Shown here one piece after another: positions 55,569 through 64,000 of a stretch of 64,000 nt of DNA. Origin of the DNA: Endocalyx cinctus (Eukaryota; Ascomycota; Sordariomycetes; Amphisphaeriales; Apiosporaceae). The stretch is taken from the NCBI GenBank assembly GCA_001600455.1, contig BCKC01000008.1:2515345-2579344 (forward strand), in the 5' to 3' direction. The notes beneath the pieces were generated by a model. It saw nothing but the letters and a program-made list of their open reading frames with translations, did not search any database and was not told the origin of the DNA. The translations under genes and the position numbers were made by a program. Position 1 is the first letter of the stretch. Each line of letters begins with the position of its first letter.

Positions 55569-57801
55569 CTTAGTTAGAGTTGCTGAGTTTGAATTTAGGA
55601 TAACAGTGGTGATAGTTAGAGGATAAGTGAAAGTGAAGTGAGTTGTTGATGATGATGAGAGGGGAATGAATTCAGGGAGCCGTCGAGGCTTTTATAGTTG
55701 AAGGAATCTACGTTCTTCATGACCATCCCTACTTTCCTGATAGAAGTCATCAACATTCCTGCTCTGAGTATACATCGCTTGCTGGCTAACAGAGCGAAGT
55801 GGTGGCCCTTATCCCTATCAGCCTCAAGTTGGTATCCATCATCATCATCATCATCGCCATCCTCACACTAGCCAATCGGAAGCGGAGCCCGAAGTTCAAA
55901 GACGCAACCGAAATGAAGAAATCAAGATGACAGTGGTACAATAGGAGTGATCTTGACATGTCAGGTCTGGATTCTGCGGTGTAGTTTAGATTGCGGGTGA
56001 GAGTGCTGATCCCATCATATGTGGGTCTATCTGATGTCAGCTTCACAATAAACAAGCTTAGAAAGGGTCAATTTTGCCGGCAATACTGAATTTCGAGATG
56101 ATGATATTTATTTCCACTCATAGCGCCTTGGTAGTATTCGCTTCGTTACAAATTTAACCTAATTACCACTTACTAAGCCGAAGTCTAGACCTTTCATTCT
56201 TCCTCCTAACTCAACCTTATGATCAATTTCGTTATCCCAAAAATACCCAATGCAACATTATTCTTCATATATTACTCGCCAAGAGATTTCTTGGCGAAAT
56301 TCTCGCCGAGCTGAAGGAATATTTCAATAGTCAATATAGTCGGTGAACGTTGTTTCATTACGGTTACGAAGTGAATTTTCAAGAGTAACGCGAATGGATT
56401 TACGGGACTTTAGAGTATAATATGTGCATATGAAATGATTGGTTCTATACCAACTACAGAGGATGACCATGAGTAAGTCATGCTCCCTTTTGTCGTAGTA
56501 TAACCTTCGAATTTGAGATAGCCGAATCCTCAATACGAGAAAAACATGCCATTTTATGGAAATGTCGCATGCAAGGAGGACATTACTAAGCTCTTTTCAG
56601 CACTGCATGATGGACTAAGATTTCAATGCATCGGAAGGCTTTCTGCCATACGATGAGTTCAATAGTAAACCTGGGAATATAGAGGCAAAATCAGGTATAG
56701 ATATAATCACTCATAGCATGTGCATAGTTAAGTTAAAGATATAAATGGTTCTACAACTCTAATCAAAGTGGCAAATTTTGACCTTCGCCCGGTGGATTCA
56801 GCCTTTAAGTTACGGGTTATTCACCGCACTGATTTATAACACGTACCTATAAATAGTTTCCAGTAGATTTTCACAAGTTTTGTGATTCAAACTTTCCGCT
56901 CGTATATTATCTATTACTTAATATACATAAACAGGTGACATAGAAGTAGAGGTTCATCATATCCGGGAATCTGTTATCGCCTCGCTACATTTTGTGAAGG
57001 GAGGAAAAGGGGGGCAAGGGTTGTGGGAAATACTTGATGTGACCGATAATATTCTATTATTCGTAAGTTAAAAGCCACAATGACACAAAAGTGTCAGTTG
57101 GCTTTAAGTAGAACTTATGGCAATAAGCGGGTATTGTAGGAATATTCATCACTGGACTGATGTTGATGAATTGTAAAGGTGGCCCTGAGCTTCTTTCTCT
57201 CCTGCGTTCAGTTTTCTCGAATATTAACCGGCTCCAGACTCGAACGATCTTTTTTTTGCTAGATTCAAGCTGAAGGATACTTAAGTAATGAACAAGAGTA
57301 ACACTAATCCACTCGTGGACCTCAAAGGCTTGAGTGAAAAACTAGCTTATGAATCAACTGCTTATGGATGATTTATAGCCCACCCTAGCCTACTATATCA
57401 TTATGGCTCGCTGCTCACGATTTGCAAGATGGTACCGGTTTATTTCTGGATGCTTAAAAAAATATGTTTTGTACTAATTAGTGTTTCTAAATGACTTGGT
57501 TTAGTTTATTCCTATTCAAGTTGCGTCCTTTAATATGCCAGATTAGCTATGTTGCTAAAAGTATGGATATAGTTAATAAACTCAATTACTGGACCCCATC
57601 CCAACTAACACATATCCGCCTTTAAGATAATTATTGAGTATTGAATGATAAAGTTTTGATACGAGCATTAATCATTCCTTGAGAACCAATCATATACCCT
57701 ACTTAGGCTATCTATATGAACAAATAACCAATTCAGCCGTTCAGGGCGAAGTATTAAATATTGGTACTATTATAGCATCGTCATTTCCATTCGCCGTTCT
57801 T
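55569..57801. other. Intergenic region
   Basis: This 2.2 kb has no supported gene. An ATC microsatellite lies at 55837-55855, and the 5' leader of the crystallin-like gene (GATGATGATGA-type) just outside it. The rest is AT-rich. Confidence 0.55.
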
Positions 57802-58925
57802 TTAACCAGAGCAGTAGCCAATCTTAGATGGCTCGCAGTCTCCCGAGCACCCATCGTAGAGGACGCACGGATGTTCTGTATCAGCACATACATTGATAAG
57901 AGTCGCCGTGTCTCCGTAGACGCTGTTGATACCAGCAACCTCGCCGCCGTCTTTCGCCGTAGTTCCCTCGATATAGACATTGCGCTTGCACTGCGAAGAG
58001 CACTAAAGTTTTTATAAAAGTCAGACACTAGATCCAGTATGAAATTGATTCAAGACTTTTGTCATGGGGGAGGGGAAAAGGTAAAACGTACGTTACCACA
58101 TGACCGGTAGACCTTGCCGTAGTCTTCAGCGTAGAAGTTGATAATCTGCAAATCCATCTACGTCAGTTTTATCCTGCGAATGGTAGTCATTGTAGTCGTT
58201 CGTAGACAAGAATTAAGAACTCACGTTGACGGTACCGCAGCCGTTGTGCTGAACAATCTTGTCTTCGGCATGGTAAGCACCGCCACCAATGATCCAAGTC
58301 TCCTCGCCAGCTTTGTCGTTTTTCTAATCGAACGTTAGCCATCACACGCCTTATTCTTGCTTGATTAGCCAAAATCCCTTGGATTATTAATATACTTACG
58401 ATAGAGATGGCGTCTTCGCAGACGTCCTCAAACCAAACGAACTCCAGAGTGCAAGGGCCGTCACAGTGGACACCTTCAGCCTGATTCGCGCCGATGATGA
58501 CGTTCTTCAGGGTAGCGCCGCTGTGAAGATAGAAAACGGCATCTTCCCAGTCTAGTGATTTGTAAACGATTCAATGATCGTTAGCCAATATTCATGGATG
58601 TTTAAATTATATGGGATTCACGTGACCAGGGGTAAAATTATAAGAAGGAATTTTACGCAGGAAATGAAAACAGGGTAATCTTCTTCGGTACAAAGACCAA
58701 CAGGAACTCTAACTTACCTCCTTCGGCCTGCTCACTGCAGGCACCGGAGCCGCGGTCGTACTTAGCCCAACCGGCGTCGAACGTATCGCCAGCGGCGATC
58801 TCAATCACAGCCGAGTTCGAGTAGCTCGCTGTAGGTGTCGGAACTCCGCCTTCATAGCCAAGACAGGCCAGGGCCGCCGGTAGGCCCGATGCTGCGACGG
58901 CGAGCAGACTGGCTGAGAACTGCAT
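57802..58925 (-). CDS. Pectate lyase, PL3 family, secreted
   Basis: Five exons: 58718-58925, 58400-58551, 58225-58323, 58092-58145, 57802-58002; introns of 166, 76, 79 and 89 bases, all GT-AG and phase-matched; 237 residues, the usual PL3 size. A signal peptide (about 1-20) ends at ALA. The parallel beta-helix text follows the family: [111 protein letters not shown], and a Cys-rich end ([19 protein letters not shown]). It cleaves de-esterified pectin by beta-elimination with calcium, a plant-wall or litter-degrading function. The donor GTACGT after GN was chosen because the alternative GTAACG breaks the frame. Confidence 0.9.
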
Positions 58926-60449
58926 TATGGGCTTGCTAGCTGACGTAATTTATAATTTACCAAAGGGTTCAGCTTAAGATTCAAAGACAGAAAGGGAGGC
59001 AGCAGATGATCAGTTTCCCTTTGTGGTTCTATTAAAACCCTGGCTTTGATAAATAACGAAGACGGGAAGGCGAGAAGGGGATGGGACGAGATGAGATGAA
59101 GATCCCTCCCCCCTTAGGGTAGAAATGATCATCTCTTCTTATACAGAAATCTCGTCAAGGGGAAACACGCCTCACAAAGAGTCCTCGATTCCCATTTTGT
59201 CCCTGAGCTGAAGCTCATACCTTCATCATGTGGAGGTAATGGTGTTTCTGGAGCTTGGCGACACCCAGTACCGCAGCTTGTGATTGGTGGAAAACTGTAC
59301 CCGTGCAAACGAGCTGCCTACCTATCACTACTACAGTTCCTCCTTCTGAATTCCCACATATCAGCAGAAGCGCCGAGCGTTTTTGTTTAAGTCACACAGT
59401 TCCCAACATGTCAGTAGGAAATGTCAAATAAACCTAGTTGCTTATCACGCAGGTATTCCGTTAAAGAAAACTGGGAGGGGAATGAAAGAGAGAAGCAAAT
59501 GTCGGTATTCAGGATGTGGAGTTTCAGGGTTCCAATCCACCGCTAGGTCTTGGCCTCCTAATCCGGGCGATTGAAATTGTATTCATCGTCCGCTGTGGCA
59601 TTTAAGAGAAGCGAAACGATCGAATTTATTTTTCCATCTATTGTAAAGTCTAAGTTCATAAAAACAAGTAGATGGAATTCTCCACGCGCTAGAAATAAAT
59701 ACTGACCTGCTTTTTTCGTGATCCAGGACCTCTTCTTCCTATCTATATGAATAAACAAGTCTTTTTCTCTGGGTATAAAAACTAGTGTCTTCCTGATGTG
59801 CTTATATCCTCGTAGTGTATATTCATAAGACACGTGTGGTCGAGAAGCTCTAATCAAGAAATTAGTAGGCATTCAGTCTTAAGCTCTCTATGAGGACTCT
59901 CTTATTGCATTTTGAGTACTCAAGAAGAATGCTAATCTTGAGTAGATAATATTGAGGCATGTATTTTCCCTTAGTATAGAATAAAAGTTCTAAACGCTCT
60001 ATCATAAGTCCATGCCAATTATTTTTCTATTTTGACTTAATAGACACAAAAACTTGGCCCTCCTAGTAAGTCAAAACAAGATGGCTTTTTAACGTCGCTT
60101 CTAGCTTTAGTTTGGACAGAGAAGCTGGCTCCGGTGGGCCGCACTGCAGCAATAAGCTTACCCCTGCAAGGAACAAGATGAATTCTTGCCTACCATTCAC
60201 TATATTTACCGTTTTTATGACACCTAGTCACACATAATACACTTTAAAGATTCATCTTTGGTAGGATGAAGAAAGGTTTAGACAGCGCTCAGAAATCTAC
60301 ATTAACAAGATATACTATATAAGACTGTTCATTTAAACCTGTACATCTATCTTTTAAGGTAATTAACACGAGATAAGCATGTCTTAAGTGTGCACATAAT
60401 AGAATTAAAATTACTCCTAATCAGACAATGATTTGCCCTCTATCATTTT
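58926..60449. other. Intergenic region
   Basis: This 1.5 kb has no supported gene. It contains the leader of the pectate lyase and the 3' region of the transporter. A 104-codon minus frame at 59558-59872 lacks motifs. Confidence 0.55.
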
Positions 60450-62196
60450 TTATAGAACATATCTGAACTGAGGATTCTGCGGGGAAAAAATTAAACGTAA
60501 GCGGCATTCTCAATATCGCGGGGAAAAAAAACAAAGAAAATATAATTACCTCGAAATCCGTCAAGTCCAGCTCGGTGGAAACATCGGCGACGGGATCGTC
60601 CAAGGACATGCCGGCGGCGGCAGCCTGCTCATCCCGCTTCTTGTTCCTGTGTATCAGCAGCAGGCGCAGGATGTAGGCGATGACGATCTGAGCGGCGGCG
60701 GCGGCCAAGCAGACCTTCGAGCCGGTCGGGTAGAGGGGGGACTCCTTCGACAAGAAGGCGTGGGGGCCGATGATGTTTCCGGCGCAGTAGGCGGCGAAGA
60801 CCATGGCCGTTCCGGTCACGCGCTTGGTGTAGCCGCCGAGGTTGGTGGAGGGCATCTGTAGGGCGAGGACCAGGGAGCAGACGAAGGAGCCGCTGATGTA
60901 GTAGCCGAACAGGACGCCAATCTTGTGCGACCACGTGTCCCGCGGGAGCTTCCACATCAGGACCACGCCGAGGATGGTCTGCAGCTGGTAACCCATCATG
61001 ACGTAGGTGCGGATGTTGCTGAAGCGCGAGGCGAGGTAGGTACCCGAGAGGATCCAGAGAACCTGGAAAGCGCCGGAGGGGATACCCAGGGCGGTGGTCT
61101 CCAGCGCGGAACCGACCACACCCTTGATGATAAGCTTTCCAAAGTTGGCGAGCCCACCGTTGATAGTCTCGTTAAGGAGCATGAACAGCGTCAAGAGCCA
61201 GATCTGAGGGTCGATCAAGGCTTCCTTAATCTGACTAAACTTGATGGTACTGTTAAGAATTCCCGTGCGGCCTAGTTTACCACGGGCGATAAGGACAGCC
61301 CGGTCCTGGAGGCTGAATTGCTTGGCTCGCATTATACTGTCAGGGAGGAAGAAGAACAACACAATACCCCAGATAACCGTCAGCCCACCGCAAAGGAGGA
61401 AGATCGCCTTCCATACCGGGAAGCTGTCAATTTGACCGATACCGTAGGATAATATTCCACCGATCATAGAACCAAGACCGTTGCAGGAGTAGAATAGACC
61501 GGCTCGGAAGGGCTGCTCGGCTCGTGTGTACTAAAAAAAAGAATGCATTAGAACCATTACCTCGGGATGTAATTATTTTCCTTCTCCTTTATTATTTCTG
61601 CTTCTTTCTCTCCTTTTTTTTAGACTTTTATCGTCTTTTGAACTTACCCACATAGCCACGACCATCATAAAGCAAGGAGTGATTGGAGCCTCGAATAAAC
61701 CAAGAAGGAAGCGACAGGCGGCTAGGCCGGCAAAACTGTTGCAGGCGGCGGTCGCCATGAGGACGGTGCCCCAGAGGACGACACAGATAGAGACGACCTT
61801 GGCCATACGGGTGCGCTGGGCGAGGTAGCTCCAGGGGTACTCAGCGAACAAGTAGGCGAGGTAGAAGATGCTGGCGAACCAGCTGTACTGGGTTTGACTA
61901 ATCCCGGTGTCGGTAAAGAGGTCGAATACGGCGGCGTACGACATGGCCTGCTTATCAATATATTGAAGGACATATGTTCCGCAAAGCAAAGGTAATAATC
62001 GCAAGTCAACCCGGCGTATCAATTTTCGAACCTCGTTCTCGTCGCTTAACATCTCTTGTAGAAACTCGTGGGTAAAGTTGTTCTCTTGCAAAAACAACTC
62101 ACCCTCGTCGAGATCTCTGACCTCGCCGACAGCGACATCTTTCTTATCGATGCTCGATATTTCGGCCGCGTTGGCGTCCTTGACTTCTTCGACCAT
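60450..62196 (-). CDS. MFS transporter, anion:cation symporter (Dal5/Tna1-like) family
   Basis: Three exons: 61648-62196, 60550-61530, 60450-60476; introns of 117 and 73 bases; 518 residues. LIRRVDLRLLPLLCGTYVLQYIDKQAMSYAA forms helix 1 with the ACS-type DK motif, followed by QYSWFASIFYLAYLFAEYPWSYL and CRFLLGLFEAPITPCFM (the R-FLG-EA motif). Exon 2 opens YTRAEQPFRAGLFYSCNGLGSMIGG, then helices up to AQIVIAYILRLLLIHRN. The tiny last exon supplies NPQFRYVL, which completes the LTDFENPxFRYVL C-terminus common to the family. Members import allantoate, nicotinate, pantothenate, biotin or small peptides at the plasma membrane; the exact substrate cannot be told. The 27-base last exon would be missed without that tail. 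Confidence 0.9.
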
Positions 62197-63432
62197 TTTC
62201 GTATAATAAGAAAATATTTTCTACTATTTTGAGTTTTACGGCGGTCGACTTGGTTAACCTACGCCAAAGATCAATTAGAGGACGAAGATGGAAATTCCAA
62301 TTGTGACCAATGCTAGGATAAAAGACCAAATTTAATTGCTACAGAAGTAGGAAGTTATTTCCTTCAAGAGCTCGACATTGTCGAATTTTATTAAAATATT
62401 AACGCGTGTAGAGGTACTGCCCTCCCTCAGCTTTTTCTCAGCAGAAATGACTTCTTGCGACGCGACACCTTATCTTTTTAGACCAAGGCCAAGAAAGCCT
62501 CCTACTCTTCCTTATCTTTACTAGTCTTACGTACATTTGGATAGTCAACTGGAGTCGGTATATTTGAACCTATTATAATATAGAAGATAAGGGACACGGG
62601 ATTTTCCCCCTTCTTGGAAGAGGGGAGGGGCGGATGGGGCATCGATACGAGAATGCTTTTCGGGCTAGGACCGCGGCTCCGCCGAAATATACGCAATCCA
62701 CATCGTGCCCACACATCTCCACAGGGATGTCACTCGGAGACCCTGTTAGAAAGATTAACGAGAGATCATTAACAGGTGTCATTCCAATTATCGATTCAGT
62801 TAGGTGACCGGTATTTTTAAAAGGGCCGTAAGTAGGGTTGTAGTTCCCAAACGTTATCATTGAGGAGGCGAGCTGAGGAAAGAAATAACGGTAACTAGTG
62901 TAAGTATACGATGTCGGTATCCGACTCTCTGGAACCAAGTGCTCGCCTCGCGGCTCATTTCAGCTTGTCGCTAGTGAATATAGAGCGATCGCTTAGCGAA
63001 ATTATGCTGGGCTAAATTAAGCTGGTAGTGTTACTAAATTTTCATACTCTGTGACTATGCGTATGTCCTCCGTATGTCTTTCGTATTTTCAACCTCTTTT
63101 ATTTTATATTGGCAATGATATCCTCGTGTATAAAGTAATTGGACACTATTTCTCGGTGAATTTAACGTACGTAATCATAACAATCTTAACTTTAGATTTG
63201 TTGACTACGTTGACAGGCCAAGACTGATTTTTATGCATCGGCAGTCGGTCAAGGGCCCGCTTAGATCGGTACAAATGTTAGTTACATGAGCTATCATAAG
63301 CCCCCCTCAATTCTCTTTATAGATAGATATTCAATTCATCTTCAATCTTCTCCGTACCATCAGTAAATTTTATAGAAATCCCCATTTCATCTGAAACCAG
63401 AAGAATTCGTCTTACACAATACAATTTTCATC
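62197..63432. promoter_or_regulatory. Divergent intergenic region of transporter and RidA genes
   Basis: This 1.2 kb lies between two start codons facing away from each other. No specific site could be named; a 121-codon minus frame at 62573-62938 has no motif. Confidence 0.45.
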
Positions 63433-64000
63433 ATGTCCAAGCAAGCCGTTCTCACCACCAAGTCCCCGGCTCCTCTGCCGGTCTTCTCTCAGGCCATCAA
63501 GTGCAATGGCATGGTTTACTGTTCGGGCAACATCGGTATCAGCCCGGAGACGGGTGTGATGGGAAACAGCATCAAGGAGCAGACTGTAAGATTACCATAC
63601 GGATTTTACCACGTTTTAAATAGACGTGCTCTATTCATTTGCGATATTTTTGAAGGGTAATAAATAAAGTACTTACTAACACCGGTTTCTCTCAATTAGC
63701 ACCAAGCTCTTACCAACCTCAGCGCCGTTCTTGAGGAGGCCGGTACCAGCCTCGATAATGCCGTCAAGGTCAACATCTTTATCTCGTCGATGGACTACTT
63801 CGCTGAAATGAACGAAATCTACACTCAGTTCTTCAGCGTTGAGCCTAAGCCCGTAAGTAATTTTTCTACTATTATTATTATTATTATTCTAGAACTTCAT
63901 ATAATTTTTCCTGAAAGTGAATAAAACTAATTTTTCTTTTCCGATGTAGTGCCGTACTTGTGTGGCCGTCTATCAGTTGCCCCGTGGTGCCAAGGTGGAG
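63433..64000 (+). CDS. RidA/YjgF/UK114 family deaminase (cut by right edge)
   Basis: Three exons seen: 63433-63585, 63700-63852 and 63950 to the window end; introns of 114 and 97 bases. The text [70 protein letters not shown] and CRTCVAVYQLPRGAKVE follows the family throughout. The Arg of CRTCVAV is the conserved residue that binds the substrate carboxylate. RidA hydrolyses reactive enamines/imines formed by PLP enzymes such as threonine dehydratase, protecting the cell, in cytosol or mitochondria. About 8-10 C-terminal residues are outside the window. No mitochondrial presequence is apparent, so the cytosolic form is more likely. Confidence 0.92.

Noticed and set aside
59500..59575. tRNA-like B-box text GGGTTCCAATCC
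   Set aside because: No matching A box or acceptor stem could be folded around it.

Overview
The window looks like a chromosome piece from a filamentous ascomycete (Pezizomycotina, probably Sordariomycetes or a close class). Most genes carry short GTAAGT/AG introns of about 50-170 bases. The gene content is fungal: a Pth11-type membrane protein, a HET-domain protein, two HxxHC (UstYa-like) proteins, a PL3 pectate lyase, a secreted GMC oxidoreductase, the kinetochore protein Sos7 and RS-rich spliceosome-type protein. Intergenic DNA is long and AT-rich. I saw no tRNA, rRNA or CRISPR. Species cannot be fixed from the sequence alone.

Layout. 0-9 kb: an intradiol-dioxygenase-like secreted protein cut by the left edge, a 4.8 kb gene-poor stretch, a four-exon O-methyltransferase and a Pth11-like membrane protein. 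9.7-19.7 kb: a conserved block with an RS-rich nuclear protein, Sos7, a 2-oxoglutarate oxygenase, a zinc/PLP D-serine dehydratase and a nine-exon GMC oxidoreductase. 19.7-35.4 kb: a zone of repeats and decay, holding a P450 relic without its heme loop, an MFS relic, a 631-bp Fot1-like MITE, a nonsense-broken alpha/beta hydrolase, a frameshifted Con-13-like metallopeptidase and four copies of an LTR-like repeat. Intact islands within it are a MmgE/PrpD enzyme and a BTB protein. 35.4-52.3 kb: a tiny secreted peptide, a UstYa-type protein, a divergent murB/murA pair, a conserved membrane protein, a CmcJ/AsaB-type oxidase, a HET protein, a second HxxHC protein and a type-B carboxylesterase. 55-64 kb: a small crystallin-like secreted protein, a pectate lyase, an ACS-family MFS transporter and a RidA protein cut by the right edge.

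The main discovery candidate is at 38.5-41.7 kb. A MurB-type reductase and a MurA-type enolpyruvyl transferase are transcribed divergently from a shared 553-bp region. Together they are the two enzymes that turn UDP-GlcNAc, which fungi make for chitin, into UDP-N-acetylmuramic acid, the committed precursor of bacterial peptidoglycan. Both keep the catalytic residues and the murA gene carries a spliceosomal intron, so this is a domesticated bacterial pathway rather than contamination. No Mur ligases are present in the window. The neighbouring UstYa-type and CmcJ/AsaB-type genes and a small secreted peptide raise the possibility of a muramic-acid-containing metabolite, but that link is inference.
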